Shown: piece by piece, positions 9,774-18,601 of the stretch
Numbering within the stretch: the stretch's first letter is position 1
Layout of the letters: the number at the start of each line of letters is the position of its first letter
Source of the DNA: an uncultured Bacteroidales bacterium
Lineage (GTDB): Bacteria > Bacteroidota > Bacteroidia > Bacteroidales > WCHB1-69
DNA: 54,901 nucleotides
NCBI GenBank assembly: GCA_937949745.1
Contig: CALECM010000094.1
Coordinates: 1-54,901 of the forward strand
Direction of reading: 5' to 3'
Program-made: the position numbers and the translations under genes
The notes under the pieces: generated by a model
Told to the model about the DNA's origin: nothing
Seen by the model: only the letters and a program-made list of their open reading frames with translations
Databases searched by the model: none

Positions 9774-9794
9774 CATTTATAAAAGGGGATTGCT

Positions 9795-10046
9795 ATGAAA
9801 AATATATTCGATACCAGACCGGAAAAAAGGGATTTTAAATACAGACCGAGATACTATGATCCTGACGGTACCACTAAAGACGAGAACGGTGATTTCGACG
9901 TTAATAAGTTCGCGGACAGGATACACAGAAAATGGTCCAATAAAAGGCAGAAAAAGAAAAGTAATACTTCTTTACTCACGCTGATCATTCTCATGTGTTT
10001 TGTGCTGATCGTCTTATTCTTTGTTTATAAACTTATTATTCTTTAA
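9795..10046 (+). CDS. Small basic protein with one C-terminal membrane helix, next to mutL
   Basis: The 83-residue product has a charged N-terminal part (FDTRPEKRDFKYRPRYYDPDG) followed by a Lys/Arg-rich stretch (KWSNKRQKKKSN) and one hydrophobic helix at the very C-terminus (about residues 58-82). This suggests a tail-anchored inner-membrane protein with the basic part in the cytoplasm. Short proteins of this layout sit beside mutL in other Bacteroidales as far as I recall, and some were mislabelled in databases. Function is unknown. It is 11 bp upstream of mutL and surely cotranscribed. Confidence 0.7.
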   Translation: MKNIFDTRPEKRDFKYRPRYYDPDGTTKDENGDFDVNKFADRIHRKWSNKRQKKKSNTSLLTLIILMCFVLIVLFFVYKLIIL

Positions 10047-10057
10047 CAGAATCCCAG

Positions 10058-11917
10058 ATGGCAGATATCATTCGTTTATTGCCTGATGCGGTAGCCAACC
10101 AGATTGCTGCGGGAGAAGTTATTCAGCGTCCGGCATCCGCCGTAAAAGAATTATTGGAAAATGCGGTAGACGCGGGAGCCAAAAAGATCCATTTAATCAT
10201 AAAAGATGCCGGCAGGACCCTCATTCAGGTAACGGATGACGGTAAAGGGATGAGTTTCCAGGATGCCCGTATCTGTTTTGAACGCCACGCCACTTCCAAG
10301 ATCGAATGTGCGGATGATCTTTTCCGTATTACGACCAAAGGTTTCCGGGGGGAAGCGCTTGCTTCCATCGCGGCCATCGCCCATGTCGAAATGAAAACCA
10401 AACAACCGGAAGATGCGACCGGTACACGCCTGTTAATAGAAGGTTCCGCAGTAAAGGAACATAGTCCCGTGGCCACCCAGGACGGAACTTCCATCGCGGT
10501 GAAAAATCTTTTTTTCAATGTGCCGGCCAGAAGGAATTTCCTTAAATCGGACAGTGTGGAATTCGGACATATCGAGGAGGAATTTTACCGGGTAGCGCTC
10601 ATCCATACGGATATCGCTTTTTCTTTAACCCATAACGATAAATGTATCCTGCAGCTAAAACCTTCTAATTTTAAGCAACGGATCGTCAATATATTCGGCA
10701 ATCACTTTAAAGATAAATTGTTCCCCGTCGAATTGATCACGGACCAGGTGGAGATCCGGGGCGTTATTGCCAAACCGGAAAATGCCAAGAAGAAAAAGAG
10801 CGAGCAGTATATGTTCGTAAATAACCGGTATGTTCGGCATCCCCTGCTTAATTTCGCCATTGAAAAAGCCTATGCCGAACTTATTCCCGACGGTTATAAG
10901 CCGGCTTATTTCATCCATCTCACCGTAGATCCTGCCACGATCGATATTAATATCAGCCCTACGAAAGTAGATATCAAATTACAGGATGAACGTCTTATTT
11001 TCGGTTTCCTGAACTCGACGGTGAAGAAATCGCTGGGAGATCTTTCTCTTACTCCCCGACTGGATTTTGATTACGAGAAAAGTTTTGATTTTTCCAATGT
11101 ACCCTCCTCCGGTAAACCTGTCATGCCGCCACCTATCACGCATAATCCCCAATATAATCCTTTTGAAAAATCACGGAGCAACAGTAATGTTACTTCTTCA
11201 CGGGGAAGCGGTACTACCCAACACGAAGAATTGGATAAATTCTTTAAGGGCATCAAAACGGTTACGATAGATATACCGAGCGGACTCAACAGTGCGAAAA
11301 CCATAGATTTCCCGGAAGAGAATAGCGAAAAAACGCCTCTTTATGAAGAAGATGATCTGAAGTATATCCTCATGGAGAACAAGTATTTGATTTTGATGAT
11401 GAATCACTATCTTACCCTGGTGGATATATTGAACGGCCGGGAGCGGATTTTATACGAATCGTTCCTGGATGCGTTGGAAAACCAGCCCATCGTGATCCAG
11501 CAAAGCCTTTTCCCGGAAACGATTACGCTGTCGTCGGGAAACAGCGATATATTGATGGAGATCAATGGCGAATTACGTAAACTGGGTTATGATATCGAAC
11601 CGATGGGAAATAACCGGTTTGCCGTTAACGGAACTCCGCACGGAGAGGAACAGGACCAGATTCAGGATACCATCGACCATTTTATCGAGTCTTATAAGAG
11701 CAATACCTTCCTTCACCGTAGTGATAAAGAGAACAACATCGCCCTCAGTCTGGCCAAGCAAAAACGCGGGTATTACAAACCTTTGTCCGGGGATGCGGAA
11801 GTCAGGGAATTTCTTCGTCAACTGTTGGATACACAGGCACCTTATACCAGTCCTTCCGGACAAAAGGTGATCCTTACCCTGAGTGTTGAAATGATCGGTG
11901 AGATGTTCACCAGATAA
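10058..11917 (+). CDS. mutL: DNA mismatch repair protein MutL
   Basis: MutL couples mismatch recognition by MutS to strand removal. The N-terminal GHKL ATPase is complete: IAAGEVIQRPASAVKELLENAVDAGA (17-41), DDGKGM (60-65), RHATSKI (76-82) and GFRGEAL (95-101). A flexible linker (about 345-425) separates it from the C-terminal dimerisation domain. That domain appears to lack the metal-site motifs of endonuclease-type MutL: the DQHAAHE site reads DILNGRE (456-462), and the late CPHGRP site reads SPSGQK (598-603). The 619-residue length is normal. It ends 4 bp from the convergent acyl-CoA ligase gene, with no room for a terminator. Confidence 0.95.
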   Translation: MADIIRLLPDAVANQIAAGEVIQRPASAVKELLENAVDAGAKKIHLIIKDAGRTLIQVTDDGKGMSFQDARICFERHATSKIECADDLFRITTKGFRGEALASIAAIAHVEMKTKQPEDATGTRLLIEGSAVKEHSPVATQDGTSIAVKNLFFNVPARRNFLKSDSVEFGHIEEEFYRVALIHTDIAFSLTHNDKCILQLKPSNFKQRIVNIFGNHFKDKLFPVELITDQVEIRGVIAKPENAKKKKSEQYMFVNNRYVRHPLLNFAIEKAYAELIPDGYKPAYFIHLTVDPATIDINISPTKVDIKLQDERLIFGFLNSTVKKSLGDLSLTPRLDFDYEKSFDFSNVPSSGKPVMPPPITHNPQYNPFEKSRSNSNVTSSRGSGTTQHEELDKFFKGIKTVTIDIPSGLNSAKTIDFPEENSEKTPLYEEDDLKYILMENKYLILMMNHYLTLVDILNGRERILYESFLDALENQPIVIQQSLFPETITLSSGNSDILMEINGELRKLGYDIEPMGNNRFAVNGTPHGEEQDQIQDTIDHFIESYKSNTFLHRSDKENNIALSLAKQKRGYYKPLSGDAEVREFLRQLLDTQAPYTSPSGQKVILTLSVEMIGEMFTR

Positions 11918-11921
11918 TTCC

Positions 11922-13688
11922 TTATGCGTAAATCGTCTCTATGGTGTCCTTGTATTTCGCATATACTAGGTTCCTCTTAACTTTCAAAGTCGGAGTAAGA
12001 ATGTCGGTTAATTGTGACCATTCATCAGGAATGAGGACGAATTTTTTGATCCTTTCGTAATCTCCGAAGTGTACATTATACTTATCGATCTCTTTCTGGA
12101 ACCGTTTTAGAATTACCGGGTTTAGTACGATATCTTCCGGATAAGTGTATTCCATATCGTGCCGTTCGCACCATCCTTTTAAAAAGGCAAAATCGGGAGA
12201 GATAAGCGCCGCGGCATATTTCTGGTTTTCTCCCACGACAACAATATTTTCGATAAAAGGAGATTCAGCCAGTTTTTCTTCGATCATTTGCGGATTAACA
12301 TACTTTCCGAACGAAGTCTTGAAGATATTCTTGAGCCTACCCGTGATCATGAGAAGTCCGTGCTCATTAAATTTCCCGATATCTCCGGTATGGAACCAAC
12401 CCTCCTTGTCAATCACCTGTTTTGTAAGTTCCGGGTCTTTATAATATCCCAGCATTACGTTATGTCCCCGGCATAGTACTTCCCCGTTTTCGGCTATTTT
12501 CACTTCCACTCCCGGTAGCGGAGGACCGACGGTTCCGGCTTCCCGGCCATATTTCCCACGGGCGCTTACCGCGATTACGGGAGAGGTTTCACTCAATCCG
12601 TAACCTTCGAAAACGGGCATTCCTATGGCCGAGAAGAAAGCGGCGATACGGGGTTGTATACTGGCTGCCCCGGAAACCACAATGTCGAAATTGCCGCCGA
12701 TATTTTCCCGTATTTTACTGTAGACCATTTTATCGGCAAAAGCATGTTTCCGGTTGTACCACCAGCTTCTTTCACTGTCCTCGATCTTATATTTTTTGGC
12801 CAACCTGATGGCCCAGTAGTAAATGGAACGTGAAGGCCAGGGCATATTTTTCCCTTTACTGTATATTTTGTCGTATATTTTTTCCAGCATACGAGGAACC
12901 GCCGACATCATGGTAGGATTGATCTCTTTGATATTATCTCCGATAGTCCCTAAATTCTGCGCGTAATAGACCGACATGCCGAGATATTGGTATAAAAAGA
13001 CCAGCATTCTTTCATAGGCATGGCACAAAGGAAGAAAACTAAATGCGATCCGGGATGTGGGATCCGGCGTTTGGGCAAGGTTCAGTATCTGGTTGATAAT
13101 ATTGGCATGCGATAACATCACCCCTTTTGGTGTTCCCGTCGTACCGGAAGTATAGATGATGGTGGCGCATTCTTCATATTTTACATCCGATTTTCTTTTT
13201 TGGAGTTCCTCCGGATTGGGATTTTTGTTTCCAAGTTCTATCAACTGATCCAGATAAGGGAACCGGTTTCGGTTAATAAAAGTGTAAACATGTTCAAGAT
13301 GCGGCGTATCTCCCATAATGCGGTCGATCTTATTCATCACCTCTGAGCCTTCTACTACAGCCATCTTCGCTTCACAGTGGTTAAGGATATACAAATAATC
13401 GCTTTCGGAAATGGTCGGGTAAACAGGTACGCTAATCGCTCCGGTTTGCATAATAGCCATATCCAGGATATTCCATTCGGGACGATTATTGGCGATAATG
13501 GCCACTTTGTCCCCCGGCTCTATTCCCAGTTTAATGAGGGCGTAGCTTATCGCATTCGTGTATTTGATATAATCCTTAATGCTGTATTTTTTCCATTCGC
13601 CGTTTTGCTTACCCGACAGGGCAATTTCCTGTTCGGGCCATTTTTCTTCATATCGTGCCAGTAGATCGAATAATCGTGTTATCTGCAT
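11922..13688 (-). CDS. Long-chain fatty acid-CoA ligase, AMP-forming
   Basis: The 588-residue protein is an adenylate-forming enzyme that activates fatty acids with ATP and CoA. The P-loop-like motif YTSGTTGTPKGVMLSH (179-194), the FEGYGLSETSP block, GWFHTGDIG and the KTSFGKYVNP region with the catalytic Lys environment are all present. Sequence blocks such as SYALIKLGIEPGDKVAIIANN are typical of the long-chain acyl-CoA synthetase group (FAA1/FadD-like) found in most Bacteroidota, used for phospholipid remodelling or uptake of exogenous fatty acids. It has its own transcription unit, facing mutL. Confidence 0.92.
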   Translation of the reverse strand: MQITRLFDLLARYEEKWPEQEIALSGKQNGEWKKYSIKDYIKYTNAISYALIKLGIEPGDKVAIIANNRPEWNILDMAIMQTGAISVPVYPTISESDYLYILNHCEAKMAVVEGSEVMNKIDRIMGDTPHLEHVYTFINRNRFPYLDQLIELGNKNPNPEELQKRKSDVKYEECATIIYTSGTTGTPKGVMLSHANIINQILNLAQTPDPTSRIAFSFLPLCHAYERMLVFLYQYLGMSVYYAQNLGTIGDNIKEINPTMMSAVPRMLEKIYDKIYSKGKNMPWPSRSIYYWAIRLAKKYKIEDSERSWWYNRKHAFADKMVYSKIRENIGGNFDIVVSGAASIQPRIAAFFSAIGMPVFEGYGLSETSPVIAVSARGKYGREAGTVGPPLPGVEVKIAENGEVLCRGHNVMLGYYKDPELTKQVIDKEGWFHTGDIGKFNEHGLLMITGRLKNIFKTSFGKYVNPQMIEEKLAESPFIENIVVVGENQKYAAALISPDFAFLKGWCERHDMEYTYPEDIVLNPVILKRFQKEIDKYNVHFGDYERIKKFVLIPDEWSQLTDILTPTLKVKRNLVYAKYKDTIETIYA

Positions 13689-13898
13689 AATAGTAGTCTT
13701 AATTGTAAATAATAGTCATGAATAAGGATATGTTCCTTGTGTGTTATAAAGAACAACAAAGAAAAGGTACTTTCCTTACATTTCCCGGAAGATGGGAGAT
13801 TAGAGCGTTTTTTTAATTTTATATCGGGTAAAATGTGGCGAAATTATCTTATAAGGGGTGAAATTCTCTCATAAAAGTCTTCCCTTGTTATTTTTTGT

Positions 13899-13906
13899 AC
13901 CTTTGC
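13899..13906 (+). promoter_or_regulatory. Putative -7 box for the LytTR regulator gene
   Basis: TACCTTTG matches TAnnTTTG and lies 19 bases before the ATG at 13926, with a strong G/A-rich stretch (AGGGGGGAAG) directly before the start that could serve as a ribosome binding site, stronger than at most genes in this window. Confidence 0.55.
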
Positions 13907-13925
13907 TCACTAATTAGGGGGGAAG

Positions 13926-14780
13926 ATGAACAGCAAAATACCGGCTTTTCTTACGGAGAAGAATAATATTGTCAAATTATTGATATTTACCGCGGTATTC
14001 TGCATGGTATTTATCAATTTATACAAGCCCTTCGGTTCCAGTTACTGGAAAGAATATACCCAGACCCAGTTTTTCCTTGTCTCTGGCCTTATCGTCTTAT
14101 CAGGTGTGGGAATTATCGCTTTGAGCCGGTTTATTATGTATAAATCCACCAGGAAAAATACGCTTACTTACTGGCAATTTATAATCTGGCTGCTGGTTGA
14201 ATTTACCGTAATTTCCCTTACTTATTCTTTTATTACCAAATTCGGTTTTAAAGTCGGGCAGGATTTTATGGTACTTTTTTCCTGGGTTTTTTTATATACG
14301 GTATTGATTTTAACGATTCCTTACATTTTATCCTGGCTCTATTTTGCTTTACGGGATGCCGAAAAAGTTATTCAGCAGATGGCTTCCGAAGAAAATTTTG
14401 TGGATCTGGGAAGTGAAAAAAATGACCTGATCAATTTTAAGGATGATAAAGGTGTTTTAAAATTATCAGTGGCCTTGTCCAATATTTTATATATCGAATC
14501 CGCCGATAATTATGTCGAGATCTATTACTTAAAAAAAGGCAGGGTTTCTCACTTTATGTTACGAAATACGCTCAAACTAATAGAAGAACTTTATGGAAAT
14601 TCGGTCATTATGCGCTGCCACCGGTCTTATATGGTCAATCTGAAAAATGTTAAAGTGCTTCGTAAGGATAAAGACGGTTTGTTATTGGAACTGGATATTG
14701 ACGGTGTTCCCGATATTCCGGTATCCAAATCTTATACGGAGAAAATACTGGAGGTTTTCTCCAGCTTCTATCCGGAATAA
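13926..14780 (+). CDS. Membrane-bound LytTR-family transcriptional regulator
   Basis: The 284-residue product has four hydrophobic helices in the first 150 residues (around 16-34, 45-67, 80-102 and 112-138), then a short linker and a C-terminal LytTR DNA-binding domain (about 175-280) with the family blocks YIESADNYVEIYY, LRNTLKLIEEL, RCHRSYMVNL and VPVSKSY-like IPVSKSYTEKI. There is no receiver domain, so it is not a standard response regulator; the membrane part may sense a signal or partner directly. Targets are unknown. It is followed by a nitroreductase gene on the same strand 77 bp away. Confidence 0.85.
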   Translation: MNSKIPAFLTEKNNIVKLLIFTAVFCMVFINLYKPFGSSYWKEYTQTQFFLVSGLIVLSGVGIIALSRFIMYKSTRKNTLTYWQFIIWLLVEFTVISLTYSFITKFGFKVGQDFMVLFSWVFLYTVLILTIPYILSWLYFALRDAEKVIQQMASEENFVDLGSEKNDLINFKDDKGVLKLSVALSNILYIESADNYVEIYYLKKGRVSHFMLRNTLKLIEELYGNSVIMRCHRSYMVNLKNVKVLRKDKDGLLLELDIDGVPDIPVSKSYTEKILEVFSSFYPE

Positions 14781-14857
14781 TTCCCGTAATTTTCTTGGTT
14801 TTCTTCCTAACAATATCGCTCTTTGGGCTGTTATCTTTCTTTAAATATATTAAAATT

Positions 14858-15397
14858 ATGGAAACATTTAAAGCGTTAACCTCAAGAAAAAGTGTCCGGA
14901 CCTATACCAAAACAACGGTCGACCGCGATGCGGTGGAGAAGATCGTGCTGGCTGGACAAAAAGCGCCCAATGCCGGGCCTTTTCATATTACGGTAATTAC
15001 TGATGCCGATTTGTTGAAAGAGATCAATGACACTACATTGACCGCGATGAAAAATTCCGGGAATGAATTCCTGATGAGCCGTGCTGCCTTGGATGGGTAT
15101 CAGCCTTTGTACGGAGCTCCGGTCTTGATTTTATTATCAGCTCCCGATAAAGGATACGGAAAAGTCAATACGGCTTGTGTGGCTACTTACATGACCATAG
15201 CGGCTACCGCACTGGACCTGGGTTCCTGTTATGTGGTTTCTCCGGTATTCGGATTGAATGAAACAAAAGAAGTATTGAAAAAATTAAATCTTCCGGATAA
15301 TTACGTGCCTATGTGCGGTGTACTGGTAGGACATGCCGGGGAAGACATTTATTCTAATATGCACCAGGAGACCGGCAGTGTGGATTACATAGATTAA
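14858..15397 (+). CDS. Nitroreductase-family flavoprotein
   Basis: The 179-residue protein resembles FMN-dependent nitroreductases, which use NAD(P)H to reduce nitro compounds, quinones or related substrates. The N-terminal SRKSVRTYTK motif, APNAGPFHI and the GSCYVVSP and PMCGVLVGHAG blocks are typical. The open frame extends 63 bases upstream, but the ATG at 14858 begins the conserved domain and is preceded by an A/T-rich leader. Its physiological substrate cannot be predicted. The stop overlaps the convergent fucosidase stop by 4 bp (TTAA). Confidence 0.85.
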   Translation: METFKALTSRKSVRTYTKTTVDRDAVEKIVLAGQKAPNAGPFHITVITDADLLKEINDTTLTAMKNSGNEFLMSRAALDGYQPLYGAPVLILLSAPDKGYGKVNTACVATYMTIAATALDLGSCYVVSPVFGLNETKEVLKKLNLPDNYVPMCGVLVGHAGEDIYSNMHQETGSVDYID

Positions 15398-16803
15398 GGC
15401 AGACAGAAGACTATTGCATGCGCGTTAGGGATATTGTTTTGAAGACCGGCCGGTACTTCAATCCAGTATCCGTCGCGGTCTTGCCTGAGAGAAGCTTTTA
15501 CCTCCGAACCTTTTATTTTCACTTTTCCCGTTTTCAGGTTTTCCATTCCTGTCAAAGGAATTCTGGCCGGAAGTTTATTTTGTTGTTCGTCACATAAGTA
15601 AATGGCAAATATCCTTCCGTCTTTTTTCCTCGTTAATCTCACCTGATCAATCCGGTAAGGATAAACGGGCCGTGTTCCGTAGATGGCATCCTCATTTATT
15701 TTCATCCATTCCCCGATATCCCGCATACGGGATATGGCTTCGGGATGTAAGGTGCCGTCAGGTCCCGGACCTACATTCAACAGGAAATTTCCTCCTTTTG
15801 CCACGATATCGACTAAAAGATGGATGAGCGTATTGGTGCTTTTATATTCGTCATCCGGAACATAAGACCAGGAATTCCCCATGGACATGCAAGTCTCCCA
15901 GGGATAAGGCAATACCGTATCGGGGACCTGCTGTTCCGGGGTGCGGTAATTTTCGTATTTTCCGTGCACGGAACGGTCTACGATCAGCAGATCCTGCTGG
16001 TGTTCGCGTGCCATGGTCGCGACTTCTTCCATATCTATGTCCTGGATCCATTGCTGGCATCCGAGCCATGGGAGGGACTCTTCCGTCAGGCTCCATGAAG
16101 GTCTTATCCATCCTCCGTCCAACCATAAAATATCTACTTTCCCGTATTGGGTGACCAGTTCTTTGATCTGGTTGTGGGTAAAATCGACGTAATTCCGGAA
16201 CCGATCCGGATGTTCCTCCGGATCATAGTTAACGTTCCTGTCGGGTGTGGCCCATTCGGGAGCCCAATAGTCAGGGCAATTCCAATCGGGTTTTGAGAAA
16301 TATAATCCTATCCAGAAATCTTTGCCGCGGAAGGCATCCACGATCTCTTTGGTAATATCGGCTTTGGGATTCAGGGAGAAAGGACACGAAGCATCGGTAA
16401 CGGCATAAGAAGTTTCTTTAGTGTTATACATGCAAAATCCGTCATGATGTTTGGTCGTAAAGACGAGGTACCGCATTCCCGCGTTATGTGCCAGTTCCGC
16501 CCACGGCACCGGGTCAAATTTTACAGGATTGAAAGTGGTGTTAAGCGCTTTATAGTTCGCCACATATTCATTATAGGGAACACCGCCCCTGCTGATCCAG
16601 GGTTCGTTGCAAATGGACCACGATTCAACCACTCCCCACTGGGAATAAATACCCCAATGCATCATGAACCCGAATTTCAGATCCTGCCATTCGTCAATCT
16701 TTTTCAAAATAACGGGGTCCGTTTCAAAGTCTTGCTCCGCTTGTGCAAAGCCATCAAAAGAAAATAAAAACAACATGGGAAATAACAAATGACGGATCTT
16801 CAT
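15394..16803 (-). CDS. Secreted alpha-L-fucosidase, GH29
   Basis: This enzyme removes alpha-linked L-fucose from glycans. The product starts with a signal peptide (MKIRHLLFPMLFLFSFDGFAQ) and the GH29 catalytic barrel follows: KFGFMMHWGIYS (43-54), YLVFTTKHHDGF (112-123), GLYFSKPDW (166-174) and LWLDGGW with the nucleophile Asp229. The open frame extends upstream for 60 codons into a region overlapping ugd, but the signal peptide and a -7 box at 16827-16834 support the start at 16803, giving 469 residues. It is likely periplasmic or outer-membrane associated. No SusC/SusD pair is nearby, so it is not in a classical polysaccharide utilisation locus. Confidence 0.92.
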   Translation of the reverse strand: MKIRHLLFPMLFLFSFDGFAQAEQDFETDPVILKKIDEWQDLKFGFMMHWGIYSQWGVVESWSICNEPWISRGGVPYNEYVANYKALNTTFNPVKFDPVPWAELAHNAGMRYLVFTTKHHDGFCMYNTKETSYAVTDASCPFSLNPKADITKEIVDAFRGKDFWIGLYFSKPDWNCPDYWAPEWATPDRNVNYDPEEHPDRFRNYVDFTHNQIKELVTQYGKVDILWLDGGWIRPSWSLTEESLPWLGCQQWIQDIDMEEVATMAREHQQDLLIVDRSVHGKYENYRTPEQQVPDTVLPYPWETCMSMGNSWSYVPDDEYKSTNTLIHLLVDIVAKGGNFLLNVGPGPDGTLHPEAISRMRDIGEWMKINEDAIYGTRPVYPYRIDQVRLTRKKDGRIFAIYLCDEQQNKLPARIPLTGMENLKTGKVKIKGSEVKASLRQDRDGYWIEVPAGLQNNIPNAHAIVFCLP

Positions 16804-16826
16804 GAGCTGGTATTGTTTAAAGAAAG

Positions 16827-16834
16827 CAAAGTTA
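16827..16834 (-). promoter_or_regulatory. Putative -7 box for the fucosidase gene
   Basis: The minus strand reads TAACTTTG, matching TAnnTTTG, 23 bases before the start at 16803. A minus-strand TTTG at 16858-16861 could act as the -33 element, although the 23-bp spacing is slightly long. The site decides the fucosidase start and suggests transcription separate from ugd. Confidence 0.5.
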
Positions 16835-16909
16835 GAAAAAAATGAAAATACCATACACAAAACGGTCTTTTTTTCTCTCACATGAAATTCCTGATTCGGT
16901 AGTTTGAAA

Positions 16910-18226
16910 TTATTTTCTTCCGATACTGAAATACTCAATGTTATTTTTTCGCATTTCCTCAGGGTCGTAGATGTTACGGCCATCGAATATCACCGCACGG
17001 TTCATGAGCGATTTTAACCTTTGCCAGTCCAATATCCTGAATTCCGTCCATTCCGTGATCAGCAACATGGCATCCGCATCCTGTAAGGTTTCATACGGAT
17101 CATTACAATAAGTGATGGTATTGCCGACCCTCCGGTAAGATTCGTTCATGGCGATCGGGTCGTAAGCAAATACGGAGCATCCGGCTTCCAGTAATTTTTT
17201 GATAATAACCAGTGACGGGGCTTCCCGCATATCATCGGTATTGGGTTTAAAGGATAAGCCCAGTAGCGAGATTCGTTTGCCTTTCAGTTCCCCGTTATAA
17301 TATTTGGATAATTTATCGAAGATAAGGGTTTTCTGACGGTTGTTCACATTTTCGACGGATTTTAAAACTTCCATCGAATAGCCGTATTTATCGGCGGTGC
17401 GTATAAGGGCTTTAACATCTTTAGGGAAACAGGAGCCGCCATAACCGACGCCGGCATTCAGGAATTTACTTCCTATACGGGAATCGCTTCCTATACCTTT
17501 TTTCACCATGCGGATATCCGCGCCCACGATTTCACACAGGTTGGCAATATCGTTCATGAAACTGATACGGGTGGCCAGCATGGCATTGGCTGCATATTTG
17601 ATCATCTCCGCCGATGCAATATCCGTGAAAAACAACGGATGGCCATTGTGAATAAAAGGTTTATATATTTTTTGTAAAATTTCTTTCGCTCTTTCCGAAT
17701 CGACTCCGCATACAATACGGTCGGGTTTCATAAAATCATTAATTCCATCGCCTTCTTTCAGGAATTCCGGATTGGAGGCCACGTCGAATTCCAGTCGGGA
17801 ACCACGTTTGTCCAGTTCGTCGCGGATAGTTTTCCTTACCAATTCGGCGGTGCCTACGGGAACCGTACTCTTGGTGATCACTAAAGCATATTTTTCCATG
17901 CATTGTCCAACGGTCCTGGCTACATCCAAGACATAATGAAGGTCCGCGCTGCCATCTTCATCGGGAGGGGTTCCTACCGCCGAGAAAACCACATCAACCT
18001 GGTCCATGACCGAAGCCAGGGAAGTTGTAAAAGTAAGCCTTCCTTTTTGAATATTACGTAAAAGCATATCGCTCAATCCCGGTTCGTAAATAGGAGATTC
18101 TCCTTTTTGAAGCGATTCTATTTTTTTATTGTCAATATCCACGCAAATCAGATCGAGACCAACCTCAGCCAAACAGGTCGCGGTAACTAAACCTACATAT
18201 CCCGTTCCGACAATGGCAATTTTCAT
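16910..18226 (-). CDS. ugd: UDP-glucose/GDP-mannose-family 6-dehydrogenase
   Basis: The enzyme oxidises UDP-glucose (or a related UDP-sugar) to the uronic acid with two NAD+. The N-terminal Rossmann motif GTGYVGLVTA (7-16), the GTPPDEDGSADL loop, KSTVPVGT (119-126), NPEFLKEG (152-159), and the catalytic-cysteine motif GGSCFPKD (Cys266) are all present. The C-terminal domain has LGLSFKPNTDDMREAPS. With 438 residues and these blocks it fits UDP-glucose 6-dehydrogenase best, though UDP-ManNAc or UDP-GlcNAc dehydrogenases are close relatives. It supplies acidic sugars for surface polysaccharide. Confidence 0.92.
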   Translation of the reverse strand: MKIAIVGTGYVGLVTATCLAEVGLDLICVDIDNKKIESLQKGESPIYEPGLSDMLLRNIQKGRLTFTTSLASVMDQVDVVFSAVGTPPDEDGSADLHYVLDVARTVGQCMEKYALVITKSTVPVGTAELVRKTIRDELDKRGSRLEFDVASNPEFLKEGDGINDFMKPDRIVCGVDSERAKEILQKIYKPFIHNGHPLFFTDIASAEMIKYAANAMLATRISFMNDIANLCEIVGADIRMVKKGIGSDSRIGSKFLNAGVGYGGSCFPKDVKALIRTADKYGYSMEVLKSVENVNNRQKTLIFDKLSKYYNGELKGKRISLLGLSFKPNTDDMREAPSLVIIKKLLEAGCSVFAYDPIAMNESYRRVGNTITYCNDPYETLQDADAMLLITEWTEFRILDWQRLKSLMNRAVIFDGRNIYDPEEMRKNNIEYFSIGRK

Positions 18227-18260
18227 AATATTATAATATAATTAAACAATTTTAAGTCTG

Positions 18261-18268
18261 CAAAGGTA
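18261..18268 (-). promoter_or_regulatory. Putative -7 box for ugd
   Basis: The minus strand reads TACCTTTG, a match to TAnnTTTG, 34 bases upstream of the ugd start codon. Confidence 0.55.
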
Positions 18269-18559
18269 GGGAAAATATCCATATTCCTTTATATTATAAA
18301 AGGAAAACATTCGATATGTCTGATTTTTTTGGTAAGGGCATGCTTATTTGTCCCAATGATAAAGTGTTATTGGAGAATCTTCCCAACCATCAAATCTGAT
18401 CGTAAATATTCCATATCATTAATTATAACCAATCTAACCAGTGACTTTTGGAATTATACCCGGATCGGATAACTTCGCTGAATATATTTATTTTTTCAAC
18501 AAAGTTTGTAAAATTAATGAAAATACCCGTTCGGCTAATACCATTATATCATTTTTCTT

Positions 18560-18567
18560 TATTTTTG
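18560..18567 (+). promoter_or_regulatory. Putative -7 box for the methyltransferase gene
   Basis: TATTTTTG matches TAnnTTTG and lies 34 bases before the ATG at 18602. No good -33 TTTG was found at the expected spacing. Confidence 0.45.
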
Positions 18568-18601
18568 TCTTTCCGAAATATTATATCAGAAATATCTCTC
18601 C

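Larger units (their letters stand above)
18227..18601 (+). other. Divergent intergenic region between ugd and a methyltransferase gene
   Basis: This 375-bp stretch is A/T-rich and has no credible gene on either strand. It holds the ugd promoter box at its left end (18261-18268, minus) and a plus-strand box near the right end (18560-18567). I see no strong hairpin or tRNA in the middle part. Confidence 0.6.

Noticed and set aside
16804..16983. N-terminal extension of the fucosidase frame overlapping ugd
   Set aside because: The signal peptide and -7 box both place the start at 16803.
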